This document shows, piece by piece, positions 1 through 9,602 of a stretch of DNA of 64,000 bases (within the stretch, counting starts at the first letter, position 1; every line of letters begins with the position of its first letter). The DNA lies in contig JAGAZO010000021.1 in the NCBI GenBank assembly GCA_017940005.1, forward strand, positions 1 to 64,000, written 5' to 3'. A model generated the notes under the pieces. It worked only from the letters and a program-made list of their open reading frames with translations, searched no databases and was not told where the DNA came from. The stretch comes from Treponema sp. GTDB taxonomy: Bacteria; Spirochaetota; Spirochaetia; Treponematales; Treponemataceae. The position numbers and the translations under genes were made by a program.

Positions 1-71
1 AAAGATTGCAGTGTTATCTTCTCACGGTCAATTTTACGAGTTGCCTCGAATGCAGCCCGTATTCCTACAGG

Positions 72-109
72 CTGTTAGTCAACACTGCAAAAACTAACAG
101 TCCGTTTTT
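72..109 (+). terminator. Putative intrinsic terminator at the window edge
   Basis: A 7-bp stem (CTGTTAG at 72-78, CTAACAG at 94-100) with a 15-nt loop is followed by TCCG and a run of five T. This would fit termination of whatever gene enters from the left. The long loop and short T run keep confidence moderate. Confidence 0.4.
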
Positions 110-156
110 GAGGTGTCCACCTTTTCGCATATTGTCAATAAATAATTAAAATTTTA

Positions 157-185
157 TTGCATAATTTTTAAACCCATGTTATTAT
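157..185 (+). promoter_or_regulatory. Sigma70-type promoter for the barrel-like protein gene
   Basis: TTGCAT at 157-162 and TATTAT at 180-185 are separated by 17 bp. This predicts transcription starting near 192, a leader of about 50 nt, and translation from the ATG at 245 behind a strong purine Shine-Dalgarno (AAGGGGGAAAA). Confidence 0.55.
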
Positions 186-244
186 AGTAAATAGTATTTC
201 AGATACTGAAATTTACAAAAATATTCCACAAAAAAGGGGGAAAA

Positions 245-1972
245 ATGAAAAGAGTAAAAATGGTAGCAGTTGCTGTTCTTTTTGCAAGCATGGCGTTCTC
301 TGTGTTCGCACAAACGTCAAACAAAAAAATAGCAACGGCTGGACTTATTGGAGACGGGCTTGTTGACAGTTTTAAGCCAGGTATCAGTGACAACAAAGGT
401 TTGCTGTGGGGAACGTACCATCTTCGTGGTGCTAACTTTCATCTTTTTGATGCAGCGGTTGGGTTCAATATTACTGATGCGCTTTGGGTTGGCGTATATG
501 AAAGTGGCTATTTTAATGACCACCGCATTACCGTAAATGCTGCCCAAAATGGATCACATACAAGTGATGGCATTCATATTGATTGGGTAGATGAAAACAG
601 AAGCAAGTCACGTAGCAATGGTATTGGTGGCATGACCTATTACAACTATCTTGCTGTACCATTTGCAATAAATCATGCGCTCGGTGGAAAAGCATATTGG
701 ACAATTGGCTCTAAAAATAATACTAATACTCACGTACGTCCAGAGATGGATCCTACTACTGCCCAATTCACCAATACTACAACAACTGGCATTTCAGGCA
801 GTGAGACCGATAAAGGCGCTGGAATTGTTACAACAGAGAATGCAAAAGGTATTCGCAACTACAGCGCGTATAACAAATGGGGTATTTCATTTCTCGGTAT
901 TGGCTTGCCAGAAACAGGCAATATCAATTTTTATGTGCAGCTCAACGATGTATCTCTCGCGCTCCAAGAAGATAACGTAAAAACATTGAACTATACAGCA
1001 GAGAGGAAAAAAAATGGCGTTGTTATAGAAAGTGAAACGCAAAAAGGTGACTCATGGCATTCATTCCTCATTCCTGCGGTAGAAGCAGAGCTTGGTTTTT
1101 CGCTTCCGTCGTTCGGTTTGATGAACACAACATTTGCGCTTGTTGACAATTTTGAAATCGCGTTCCCTATGCAGAGAACGGTTGGTACTGTCACAACGCT
1201 TGACGACCGTGAGTCTGTTATCAACATCAAAGAAACTAAAACAGTGGACTATAAAGCCGCAAAAAATACATTCAACGGTTTCTGGTGGAGCAATACGTTT
1301 ACACCGCGTCTTACCTCGTCATTTGATTTTGGTGACCGTCTTACGGTAAAAGCGCGTGTAGGTGCAGATATTAAAATCGGTAACTATGGGTATGATGCTT
1401 CAGGTACAGGAAATTTTGTAGCAGGCCTTGAAAAGACTGGGCGGGGAACAACGACAACAACAACTGAAACGTATGACTACACAACGCTCGGCACAACAAA
1501 AGTAACACAAGTTGTAGACGACGTCGTTGCGTCAACCAAGACTACACGCTTTACGACGGAGATAAGTCCTGCACTTTCAATCGGTGCGTCATATGCTGTA
1601 AAACCTGGCAAATTCCTTATCAATGTGGGGACCAAGCTTGTGCCTGCTACATTCAAATGGCAAACAGATACGACAACGAACATATCGTACACTGCGCATA
1701 ACTACACAGAGACAACTGATGAATTTGGCAACACGACGAGAAGTGGTGAAACGTGGACAACTAGCCCGTCTATTGGTAGTGAACCTATAGAACGCGTACA
1801 AAAATTTTACAATGTAAACCAGGTCAATGCAGATTTCTATCTTGGTGCTACCTGGTTCATGGGTGACAAATTCATCCTCGACATTCTTGGATTTGCTGCT
1901 AATACAGCTTTAAGCATCAAGGAAGCAATTTGGGATGCTTCGCTCGGCGTGCAGTTCAAGATTTTGTTCTAA
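245..1972 (+). CDS. Secreted, outer-membrane-barrel-like protein, unknown function
   Basis: This 575-residue protein starts with a classical signal peptide (MKRVKMVAVAVLFASMAFSVFA, cleaved after residue 22 or so) behind a G-rich Shine-Dalgarno. The mature part has alternating polar and hydrophobic stretches rich in Thr, Asn, Gly and aromatic residues. It ends in Phe (GVQFKILF), the usual terminal signature of beta-barrel outer-membrane proteins. Thr-rich segments near residues 400-430 and 480-500 look like loops. I recognise no named family; a treponemal outer-membrane protein is the best inference. The lipoprotein gene 26 bp downstream has its own strong ribosome site and is probably co-transcribed. 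Confidence 0.75.
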   Translation: MKRVKMVAVAVLFASMAFSVFAQTSNKKIATAGLIGDGLVDSFKPGISDNKGLLWGTYHLRGANFHLFDAAVGFNITDALWVGVYESGYFNDHRITVNAAQNGSHTSDGIHIDWVDENRSKSRSNGIGGMTYYNYLAVPFAINHALGGKAYWTIGSKNNTNTHVRPEMDPTTAQFTNTTTTGISGSETDKGAGIVTTENAKGIRNYSAYNKWGISFLGIGLPETGNINFYVQLNDVSLALQEDNVKTLNYTAERKKNGVVIESETQKGDSWHSFLIPAVEAELGFSLPSFGLMNTTFALVDNFEIAFPMQRTVGTVTTLDDRESVINIKETKTVDYKAAKNTFNGFWWSNTFTPRLTSSFDFGDRLTVKARVGADIKIGNYGYDASGTGNFVAGLEKTGRGTTTTTTETYDYTTLGTTKVTQVVDDVVASTKTTRFTTEISPALSIGASYAVKPGKFLINVGTKLVPATFKWQTDTTTNISYTAHNYTETTDEFGNTTRSGETWTTSPSIGSEPIERVQKFYNVNQVNADFYLGATWFMGDKFILDILGFAANTALSIKEAIWDASLGVQFKILF

Positions 1973-1998
1973 TTAATTACTAAAAAATAGGAGGCGAT

Positions 1999-3630
1999 AT
2001 GAAAATATTTAAGATCCTTGTCTGTCTTTGCACAGCGGCAATGCTGTTTGCAAGTTGCAAATTTAATGGTACCACCACTGATTATAGCCCAGCGTTGAGC
2101 AATCAGGGTGCAAAATTGGTGAAGAACCCTAATACAAATGCTCAATGGCTTAATACGGATGTACAGATTTCATTAACAGGACTCCCCCTCAAACCTACAA
2201 ATGAAGTGCATACTCTTACGCTTACAATTTCAAGTCCGTTCCATATAGATATGGCTACGCTTGACAACGCGCTTACGTTTCATCAAGCTACTGGCGCAGA
2301 TACCGATGCAGTAGCAAAAGAAGCAAAAACACTTCCATACACGCGTATAACGGTGGTTGAAACTCCTGACTCTCTTAATAAAAAGACCGTTACTACTATT
2401 ACACTTGATGTTGATTTTTCAGGTGTTACAGAGGGAAGCGCGTTTTTTAAGATTGATGCTGAAAAACTGAAAGATGTATACGGCAATTTTATGCTCAATG
2501 AAAATAGAAATGAAAAAGCTGGTGAAGCCGCAGATACGTATATCCGTTGGGTTAATGATAGTGATGCTCCTCCTGCTCCGACATTCTATAAAAGCAGTTC
2601 GCCGTCTACACCAGTTGAAAATCCTTGTGTTTCTTGGCTTCCTGATCCATGTCCATTTATCTGGGAAAAAGTTGGTATAACTGAAAGTAGTGATTTTCTT
2701 GGTAAAGGTATTGGCTATGCTATGATTAGTTCGAAATTGGATGGGCGTTACTATATTGTATTTGATGAAATACCACACCCCATTGACAGCACTCCAATAG
2801 AAGCTCAAGGAATACTCAGCAAAATTTATTCATATGAATTAATAAAACCTGGCGAAACAGCATGGTCAGAGGCAAAATTTTTTGAATTCAAACACGGTCA
2901 GAGTGGCGATGAATATGGTTTTGCAAACAAATATTATGCGCTTACGGAGCCATTCCTTGACGGTGATGCAGGTACGCAAATTCGCATTTTCCGCAACTAT
3001 TCAAAGCTTTCAGATGCTGACCTTTCTGTGTTGAACTTTTTTGAGACAATGTGGGGTGCGCCTGCTGTATGGGGTACGTCAGATACAAAATCTCGTGTGC
3101 AGATTAGTACAACAGAGATAGGGGTATACACAAAAGATCCAGAATATATTTTTAGTGCTAATTATTTTACCCAAGCGACAAACACAGATATCACAACATT
3201 GCTTGCAACTCCACAGACTTTAGATGCGAGTAGTTTGAGAACTACTCAAAAAAATGCCTTTAGCGGAATAACACGTGAATCAAAAGTTCCCATGCAGTAT
3301 AAAATTCCCGCACCAGCAGGGTATGAGTTTGTTGCAAGCTCTATTACGGACGACAGCTTTATAATTACGGATACGCGCAATAAAAAACTTGATGCAACCG
3401 TTACGCCGGTGTTTGAGGCAGGCAATGAAAACAAAACAAAGGCTTCTGCTGTGCGCATTTGTCTCAACAGCGACGTATGGCCAACAAATAAAGCTGATGT
3501 AAAGCTGTGGGTTGGTAGCGTGGAAATTACGAAAGGTGAAGATGCTACGCTTCGTACACAGAAATTTGGCAAATACAAAGATTATAGAGATGGCGATGCA
3601 TCTGGGTATGTGGAATTGACACTACCATAA
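1999..3630 (+). CDS. Large lipoprotein, unknown function
   Basis: The product has 543 residues. The signal peptide ends in a lipobox (LFASC, acylated Cys near residue 20), and the TAGGAGGCGAT ribosome site supports this start. The mature region resembles cell-surface lipoproteins with Ig-like or Big-type beta domains: around residues 50-160 it reads like a bacterial Ig-like repeat (paired strands, then DVYGNFMLN, typical of the end of such domains). The C-terminal half has a similar beta-rich texture. No enzyme motif is visible. It probably forms an operon with the barrel-like protein just upstream, so a surface pair is a reasonable inference. A strong terminator follows about 220 bp downstream. 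Confidence 0.75.
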   Translation: MKIFKILVCLCTAAMLFASCKFNGTTTDYSPALSNQGAKLVKNPNTNAQWLNTDVQISLTGLPLKPTNEVHTLTLTISSPFHIDMATLDNALTFHQATGADTDAVAKEAKTLPYTRITVVETPDSLNKKTVTTITLDVDFSGVTEGSAFFKIDAEKLKDVYGNFMLNENRNEKAGEAADTYIRWVNDSDAPPAPTFYKSSSPSTPVENPCVSWLPDPCPFIWEKVGITESSDFLGKGIGYAMISSKLDGRYYIVFDEIPHPIDSTPIEAQGILSKIYSYELIKPGETAWSEAKFFEFKHGQSGDEYGFANKYYALTEPFLDGDAGTQIRIFRNYSKLSDADLSVLNFFETMWGAPAVWGTSDTKSRVQISTTEIGVYTKDPEYIFSANYFTQATNTDITTLLATPQTLDASSLRTTQKNAFSGITRESKVPMQYKIPAPAGYEFVASSITDDSFIITDTRNKKLDATVTPVFEAGNENKTKASAVRICLNSDVWPTNKADVKLWVGSVEITKGEDATLRTQKFGKYKDYRDGDASGYVELTLP

Positions 3631-3654
3631 CGGCGCATAGATAATCAGCGTGCT

Positions 3655-3741
3655 GGTGCGACAACGCGTAGGTGATATTGCGCATCAGCACGTGTGGTGC
3701 GACAACGCGTAGGTGATATTGCGCATCAGCACGTGTGGTGC
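3655..3741 (+). repeat. Tandem direct repeat, two 41-bp copies
   Basis: Copies at 3655-3695 and 3696-3736 are identical, followed by the first 5 bases of a third. Each copy contains a stem: GCTGGTGCG at 3652-3660 pairs with CGCATCAGC at 3681-3689, with one G-T wobble. It sits in the 3' untranslated region between the lipoprotein stop and the terminator. Two adjacent copies are too few and too close for a CRISPR array. Confidence 0.85.
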
Positions 3742-3847
3742 ACATGTTGCGCACACATGATTCGTGTGGAAAGGTTCATTTTTATATCTTGCTGCTTTGT
3801 AGCGCGGTTGGTGATTAGCACTAGTCGTGCAACAGAGAGGGCGGTGT

Positions 3848-3881
3848 AACTGCCTGGCGAACTGCCAGGCAGTTTTTTTTT
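3848..3881 (+). terminator. Strong intrinsic terminator
   Basis: An 8-bp perfect G+C-rich stem (CTGCCTGG at 3850-3857, CCAGGCAG at 3865-3872), extended by two A-T pairs, is followed directly by nine T. It ends the barrel/lipoprotein operon on the + strand. The other side of the stem lacks a T run for the opposing gene, so it is probably one-directional. Confidence 0.85.
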
Positions 3882-3910
3882 AAGTTATTATAATCGTACT
3901 TATCCAGTGG

Positions 3911-5275
3911 CTAACGCAAAAACAGGCGCAACAATTTCCGCTTCCACTCGGTGTAAGGGCGGTAGCGGATAGGTATGTCAACACGCGTCGATTTTTTTAC
4001 GATGCTTCTATAATGCGAGAACGTGTCGAAGCTCGTTTTGCCGTGGTAGCTGCCCATGCCCGAGTCGCCCACACCACCGAACGGCATATGCGACGTTGCC
4101 AAGTGAATAATCGTGTCGTTAATGCAGCCGCCGCCAAATGAGCACGAGCTGAACACGCGAGCTTCCACTTCTTTGTCCGCAGTAAACAAGTACAGTGCAA
4201 GCGGACGCGGATGTTTCACAATGTAGTCTATGCATGTCTGTATGTCGGTGAACGGAATCATCGGCAAAAGCGGACCAAAGATTTCTTCCTGCATAATCGC
4301 AGAAGTGCGCGAAACTTTATCGAGTAGCGTAGGTGCAACGAAACGGCGCGCTTCATCTGTTTGGCCGCCCGCAACAATCTTGCCGCTTTTGAGCAATCCG
4401 CAAATGCGCTCATAATGCTTTTGGTTCACAATCACGTTCATAGTGCTCATATCGCCGTCAGGGAAGAAATCTTCGAGCGCGGTTTTGAACGCATCTATGA
4501 ACGCTTCTTTTACGCTTTCGTGAATAAAGAGGTAGTCGGGCGCTACGCATGTTTGCCCAGCGTTCAGCACTTTGCCAAACGCAATTCGCCGAGCGGCAAG
4601 CGCAATGTTTGCAGAATCGTCCACAATCACTGGGCTTTTTCCGCCAAGCTCAAGCGTTACTGGCGTAAGGTATTTTGATGCCTTTTCCATGACGAGATGT
4701 CCTACCGCAGGGCTTCCTGTGAAAAAGATGTAGTCAAAATGTTCTTCGAGGAGCGCGGCGTTTTGCTCGCGTCCGCCTTCAACAACAGCAATATATTCTT
4801 TTGGGAAAATGCTGCCGAGAATTTTTGTAAGTGCCGCGCTCGTTTTTGGCGTGTATACAGAGGGTTTTACAACGGCAGTGCAGCCGGCAGAAATTGCGCC
4901 AATGAGCGGGTCAAGGCAGAGCAGCACGGGATAATTCCACGGCGACATGATGAGCGCAACGCCCTGCGGTTCAGGCGATATAAACGAAGTTGCAGGAAAT
5001 TGCGCAAGTGGTGTGTGAACGCGTTTGTCTTTCATCCATGTGCGAAAATGCTTTAGATGGAAGCGCACTTCATCGAGCACAAGCCCTACTTCTGTCATGT
5101 ATGCTTCGTCGCTGCATTTGTTGAGGTCTGCGAGCAGTGCGTCTGCAATAAGCTGCTCGTTTTCGCGCACTGCGTTTTGTAGTTTTATGAGCGCATTGCG
5201 GCGAAAGTCATACGAGCGCGTTGCACCGCTTTGGAAAAATGTGCGCTGCGCTTTTACGAGTTTGGAAAATGTCAT
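3911..5275 (-). CDS. NAD(P)-dependent aldehyde dehydrogenase (ALDH3-like)
   Basis: This 454-residue protein oxidises an aldehyde to the acid. The short N-terminus, the LELGGKSP motif and the nucleophile Cys near residue 243 (NAGQTCVAPDY) fit the class-3/fatty-aldehyde branch, which often ends in a hydrophobic or basic tail (here KRKLLRLFLR, possibly membrane-associating). The start is set at the ATG at 5275, because GGAGG lies 7 nt before it; an in-frame ATG 15 nt upstream overlaps that ribosome site. It is the last gene of the leftward operon, 21 bp after CarB-DapF. The substrate is unknown; the lipid-type genes upstream make a fatty or aryl aldehyde plausible. Confidence 0.9.
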   Translation of the reverse strand: MTFSKLVKAQRTFFQSGATRSYDFRRNALIKLQNAVRENEQLIADALLADLNKCSDEAYMTEVGLVLDEVRFHLKHFRTWMKDKRVHTPLAQFPATSFISPEPQGVALIMSPWNYPVLLCLDPLIGAISAGCTAVVKPSVYTPKTSAALTKILGSIFPKEYIAVVEGGREQNAALLEEHFDYIFFTGSPAVGHLVMEKASKYLTPVTLELGGKSPVIVDDSANIALAARRIAFGKVLNAGQTCVAPDYLFIHESVKEAFIDAFKTALEDFFPDGDMSTMNVIVNQKHYERICGLLKSGKIVAGGQTDEARRFVAPTLLDKVSRTSAIMQEEIFGPLLPMIPFTDIQTCIDYIVKHPRPLALYLFTADKEVEARVFSSCSFGGGCINDTIIHLATSHMPFGGVGDSGMGSYHGKTSFDTFSHYRSIVKKSTRVDIPIRYRPYTEWKRKLLRLFLR

Positions 5276-5296
5276 ATTGCTGCCTCCCATGAATTT

Positions 5297-8200
5297 TTAA
5301 ATCTCTATGCTGCCTTCATATGTGCGCTCTACCTGTCCTGTGAGATACACTGTGTCGCCTGTATATTTTACAATGAGCGTTCCGCCGCGCACTTTTACAG
5401 TGATGTTTTCATTCATGGGGCAGTACCCGTTCAAAACTGCTGCAATGGCTGCGGCGCACGCACCTGTACCACACGCAGGAGTTTCACCGTTGCCGCGTTC
5501 CCATGTGCGCATTTTCAATTCATTGCGACCGACAACGCGCACAAATTCTGTGTTCGTCCTGTTAGGGAATGCCGCATGATTTTCAAATTGCGGACCAATG
5601 TGCGCTACGTCAACTTTATCGACAAAACCGCAAAAGACGACGCAATGTGGCGTTCCAACTGAAAGGCAGGTAACGTCGTATTTTTTGCCGGCAACTTTGA
5701 GCGGCACATTCACAATCGCTTTTGCAGGGAGCGCTTGTTGTCGGGAACCGGAAGCGGCTTTTACTGCAACAGGTGCGAGTGTCGTAGGCAATGACTCTGG
5801 CGTGAATTGCGGCTTTCCCATATCAACGGTGACAGAAGAAACGTTGTCATTTTGTTTATACAACACGAGCGATTTTATGCCGCTCGCTGTATCAATCACT
5901 AATTGTCCAGTAGGCGCATGTTCTTTGCTCTTTGATTTTATGTTGTTGATGTTGTTATCGTACAAATATTTTGCAACTGCACGAATTGCATTTCCTGCCA
6001 TGCGCCCTTCGCTGCCGTCTTGATTAAAGAATTGCATATATGCATCTGCTGTGTCGCTGTTTTTAATAAGCACAAGCGAGTCCGCGCCAATTCCCGTGCG
6101 GCGATGGCATAATCGAACGGCAAGCCCCGCTGGATTTGATACGGGCTGCTCTCGCGCATCAATTAAAATAAAATCGTTGCCAGTGCATGCCATCTTGCAA
6201 AAGCGCAGTTGTTCTTTTGATTCGCGCAAATTATTAATATCGACAAGCTCAACATTTTCCGCATTGTATTGACTTGCCAAACAGTTTGCAATCGCGTTTG
6301 CGGTATCGAGCGCAGTCAAGCAAGGAATGTCGCGTTCAACTGCATGCCGCCGCATTCGTACGCTGTCCGCATGAGGGTTTCTGCCTTTTGTGCTGGTGGA
6401 GATGACGTAGTCGATTTTTCCTGTGTCGAGCAGCGTTAATAAATTGTCGTTGGGATTTTCGTGAATCTTGTTGACAATCGTCACGTCCATGCCAAAGTCT
6501 TTTATGATGCTGCCAGTACCTTTTGTTGCGTACAGCGTAAATCCCATGTCGTAAAATTTTCGTGCAATATCTGGAATCTCAAACTGGTCTGTCTTTCGCA
6601 CGGTAAAAAGCACACCGCCACCGCGCTTCATTTTATACCCTGCACCGACAAGACCTTTGTAAATCGCTTCTTCCATTGTAGACGCAAGCCCAAGCACTTC
6701 GCCTGTTGACTTCATCTCTGGTCCTAAATGCGTGTCCACATCCATGAGTTTTTCAAAACTGAATACGGGCACTTTCACCGCAAAATACGGTGGAATGCGA
6801 TACAGCCCTGTGCCGTATCCAAAATCTTGTACCTTTTCTCCAAGCATTGCGCGCGTTGCAAGTTCCACCATGGGAACGCCCGTCACTTTGCTGATATATG
6901 GAACAGTGCGGCTTGAGCGCGGATTTACCTCAATAACGTATATATCATTGTTGTAAATCAAATATTGGATGTTGATAAGTCCTTTTATGTGGAGTGCGAG
7001 TGCAAGTTCCCGCGATTGTGCAATAATCTTTTGACGAAGAATGTCGTTTAAATTCCACGACGGATATACGGCAATAGAATCACCTGAATGAATGCCTGCG
7101 CGTTCAATGTGTTCCATAATGCCAGGAATTAAAATATCTTTGCCGTCGCATATTGCATCAACTTCAAGCTCTGTGCCGCTCATGTATTTGTCAATAAGCA
7201 CAGGATTTTCAATGCCCTGCGAAAGGATGATAGCCATGTACTCTTTTACATCTGCATCGCCCCACGCGATTATCATATTTTGTCCACCGAGCACATATGA
7301 CGGTCGCAGCAAAACGGGATAGCCTATGTACTTTGCGGCGGCAAGCGCTTCTTCTGTTGTCAAAACTGTTTCGCCGACAGGCTTGTTAATGCCGAGCTTT
7401 ACGCACAGTGATTCAAAACGCTCGCGGTCTTCTGCAATATCGATTGAGTCTGCGCTCGTGCCGAGAATCTTGATTCCCTGCTTGTCAAGAAATTTTGTTA
7501 ATTTGATGGCAGTTTGTCCGCCAAATGCAACGACAACGCCAATGGGATTTTCCGTATTGATAACGCTCATCACATCTTCGGGCGTGAGCGGCTCAAAATA
7601 CAGACGGTCTGCTGTGTCGAAATCGGTAGAAACTGTCTCTGGATTATTATTAATTGTTACAACATCGTAGCCGAGTTTTTTCAAGCTCCACACACACTGC
7701 ACTGATGCATAGTCAAACTCTATTCCCTGCCCAATGCGAATGGGGCCAGAGCCGAGCACGATAATCGTACCTTTTTTGCTTTCGAGTGCAGCGGTCTTTT
7801 GCCGTGAGCTGCCTGCATTTTTTACAGTCAGTGATTTTTGATACGAGCTAGTTGTATGCGATGATTTTTTGAGCGCCGCAAGAAATTGCACTGCTTCGTT
7901 TTCCTTATCGTAGCCGCTGTAAAAATAGGGCGTTTTTGTGCTAAACTTTTTGCCGCATGTGTCAACTATTTTATATGTGGCAGGGATATGTGCTAGCTTT
8001 CCCTGTTGCACAAGTTCGGCAGCTTTTTTTGCGTCTTTACATATTCCCTGCGCGCCAGGAATTTTTACGCCGCTTAATTCTGAAATGACTTTATCGGGGA
8101 AGCCTTCTTTTTTTGCTTCGAGATATAATGATGGTGTAAGTTTTTGTTTGCTGTTTTTTATTGAAGCGAGCTGCAATTCGCGAAATGCAAGGTGCTGTAT

Positions 8201-9577
8201 TTTTGCTAAAAACCACATGTCGATTTTCGTAATTTTATTAATTTCGTCGATAGGCATGATGCCACGCACAAGCGCTTCATATATTGCAAACAAACGCACG
8301 TCAGTGCACTCTTTTACGCGCTTTTTTATACGCGCATTGCTTTCGTTTGCAAATGCTTTGAAGCGCAGGCTGTCTGTGCCAATTTCCGCGCCGCGCGCCG
8401 CTTTCATAAGCGCTTCTTCAAACGTATGTCCAATAGACATCACTTCGCCAGTGGCTTTCATTTGCGTGCCGAGCTCGCGTTGTGCATACACAAATTTGTC
8501 GAATGGGAAGCGCGGCATTTTTACAACAACGTAATCGACAACAGGTTCAAACTGCGCGGCGGCAAAGTGAGGAATTTCGTTGAGGTTGTAGCCGACTGCG
8601 ATGAGCGTTGCCACGCGTGCAATCGGGTAGCCTGTCGCTTTTGACGCAAGCGCAGACGAACGCGACACGCGCGGATTCACCTCAATAACAGCATACTCAA
8701 AGTTTTCTGGCTTTACGGCAAACTGCACGTTACAACCGCCTTCCATGTTGAGTGAATTGATAATATTGAGTGCGGCAGAACGGAGTGTGCGGTATTCATC
8801 TTCTGCAAGCGTCATTGTTGGTGCAACAACGAGCGAATCTCCTGTATGTACACCAACTGGGTCAACGTTTTCCATTGAACATACGGTGATTGCATTTCCC
8901 GCGCTGTCGCGCATCACTTCAAACTCAATCTCTTTCCAACCAGTAACGCATTTTTCAACAAGTATCTGATGAATGGGTGAGCGGCGTAATCCATTCTGTG
9001 CAATCTCTTCGAGTTCGCTTCTTGTCTGTGCAATGCCGCCGCCTGTTCCGCCAAGCGTAAATGCTGGACGCACAATCACCGGATAGCCTATCTCTTTGTC
9101 TGCATATGCAAGTGCAGCTTTAAGTGTCGTCACCACTTTTGAAGGAATGCATGGCTCGCCGATTGCAAGCATTGTGTCTTTAAAAATTTGCCTATCTTCT
9201 GCTTTGTCGATTGTATCTGGGCGCGCGCCGAGAAGTTTTACGCCGCGCTTTTTGAGAAATCCTGATTTTGCGAGTTTCATGCTCAACGTCAAACCTGTTT
9301 GCCCACCGAGCGTTGAGAGCAAGCTGTCTGGCTTATCTTTTTCGATAATTCGTTCAATCGTTTCAGGAATGAGCGGCTCAATATATACTGCGTCCGCCAT
9401 TGTATGATCAGTCATAAGCGTTGCAGGATTAGAATTGACAAGCACTACTTGCAAACCTTGCTCTTTGAGTGCTTTGCACGCTTGCGTTCCGGCGTAATCA
9501 AACTCTGCTGCTTGTCCGATAACAATTGGACCGGAGCCAATAACCATAACTTTGTGAATAGATTTGTTTAAAGGCAT
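5297..9577 (-). CDS. carB: Carbamoyl-phosphate synthase large chain fused to a diaminopimelate-epimerase-like domain
   Basis: One 1426-residue reading frame joins two enzymes. Residues 1 to about 1110 are a full CarB: two ATP-grasp halves, each opening with GSGP-I-IGQ-EFDY, and an MGS-like allosteric domain. From about residue 1125 a DapF fold begins (KMACTGNDFILID, then GTPHCV and PACGTGACAAA). In active DapF two Cys act as the acid and base. Here the second is kept (Cys1369), but the first, normally in GN-IRC, reads GNAIRA (Ala1200, codon GCA). Racemase activity is therefore doubtful. CarB makes carbamoyl phosphate for pyrimidines and arginine; no carA is in the window, but pyrC is at 53.5 kb. 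GGGAG precedes the ATG. Extra linkers lie near residue 580 and within the DapF part. Confidence 0.95.
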   Translation of the reverse strand: MPLNKSIHKVMVIGSGPIVIGQAAEFDYAGTQACKALKEQGLQVVLVNSNPATLMTDHTMADAVYIEPLIPETIERIIEKDKPDSLLSTLGGQTGLTLSMKLAKSGFLKKRGVKLLGARPDTIDKAEDRQIFKDTMLAIGEPCIPSKVVTTLKAALAYADKEIGYPVIVRPAFTLGGTGGGIAQTRSELEEIAQNGLRRSPIHQILVEKCVTGWKEIEFEVMRDSAGNAITVCSMENVDPVGVHTGDSLVVAPTMTLAEDEYRTLRSAALNIINSLNMEGGCNVQFAVKPENFEYAVIEVNPRVSRSSALASKATGYPIARVATLIAVGYNLNEIPHFAAAQFEPVVDYVVVKMPRFPFDKFVYAQRELGTQMKATGEVMSIGHTFEEALMKAARGAEIGTDSLRFKAFANESNARIKKRVKECTDVRLFAIYEALVRGIMPIDEINKITKIDMWFLAKIQHLAFRELQLASIKNSKQKLTPSLYLEAKKEGFPDKVISELSGVKIPGAQGICKDAKKAAELVQQGKLAHIPATYKIVDTCGKKFSTKTPYFYSGYDKENEAVQFLAALKKSSHTTSSYQKSLTVKNAGSSRQKTAALESKKGTIIVLGSGPIRIGQGIEFDYASVQCVWSLKKLGYDVVTINNNPETVSTDFDTADRLYFEPLTPEDVMSVINTENPIGVVVAFGGQTAIKLTKFLDKQGIKILGTSADSIDIAEDRERFESLCVKLGINKPVGETVLTTEEALAAAKYIGYPVLLRPSYVLGGQNMIIAWGDADVKEYMAIILSQGIENPVLIDKYMSGTELEVDAICDGKDILIPGIMEHIERAGIHSGDSIAVYPSWNLNDILRQKIIAQSRELALALHIKGLINIQYLIYNNDIYVIEVNPRSSRTVPYISKVTGVPMVELATRAMLGEKVQDFGYGTGLYRIPPYFAVKVPVFSFEKLMDVDTHLGPEMKSTGEVLGLASTMEEAIYKGLVGAGYKMKRGGGVLFTVRKTDQFEIPDIARKFYDMGFTLYATKGTGSIIKDFGMDVTIVNKIHENPNDNLLTLLDTGKIDYVISTSTKGRNPHADSVRMRRHAVERDIPCLTALDTANAIANCLASQYNAENVELVDINNLRESKEQLRFCKMACTGNDFILIDAREQPVSNPAGLAVRLCHRRTGIGADSLVLIKNSDTADAYMQFFNQDGSEGRMAGNAIRAVAKYLYDNNINNIKSKSKEHAPTGQLVIDTASGIKSLVLYKQNDNVSSVTVDMGKPQFTPESLPTTLAPVAVKAASGSRQQALPAKAIVNVPLKVAGKKYDVTCLSVGTPHCVVFCGFVDKVDVAHIGPQFENHAAFPNRTNTEFVRVVGRNELKMRTWERGNGETPACGTGACAAAIAAVLNGYCPMNENITVKVRGGTLIVKYTGDTVYLTGQVERTYEGSIEI

Positions 9578-9602
9578 TGTACTTCTCCCGAATGTCTGCG
9601 CT

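Larger units (their letters stand above)
1..244. other. Window-edge region, no assignable gene
   Basis: The first 100 bases could hold the 3' end of a + strand gene entering from the left. Two frames stay open from the edge (stops at 76-78 and 95-97), but neither can be recognised from so few codons. After the stem-loop at 72-100 the sequence turns very A+T rich and carries the promoter of the next gene. No other feature is seen. Confidence 0.4.

Noticed and set aside
2-97. C-terminal end of an upstream gene at the left edge
   Set aside because: Two frames are open from the edge for 25-31 codons and neither can be preferred without the sequence to the left.
3655-3741. Possible CRISPR array
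   Set aside because: The two copies are directly adjacent with no spacers, and no cas gene is in the window.
4361-5056. Long + strand open frames opposite the aldehyde dehydrogenase and carB genes
   Set aside because: They are antisense shadows: Cys/Arg-rich, without motifs, and overlapping strongly conserved enzyme genes.
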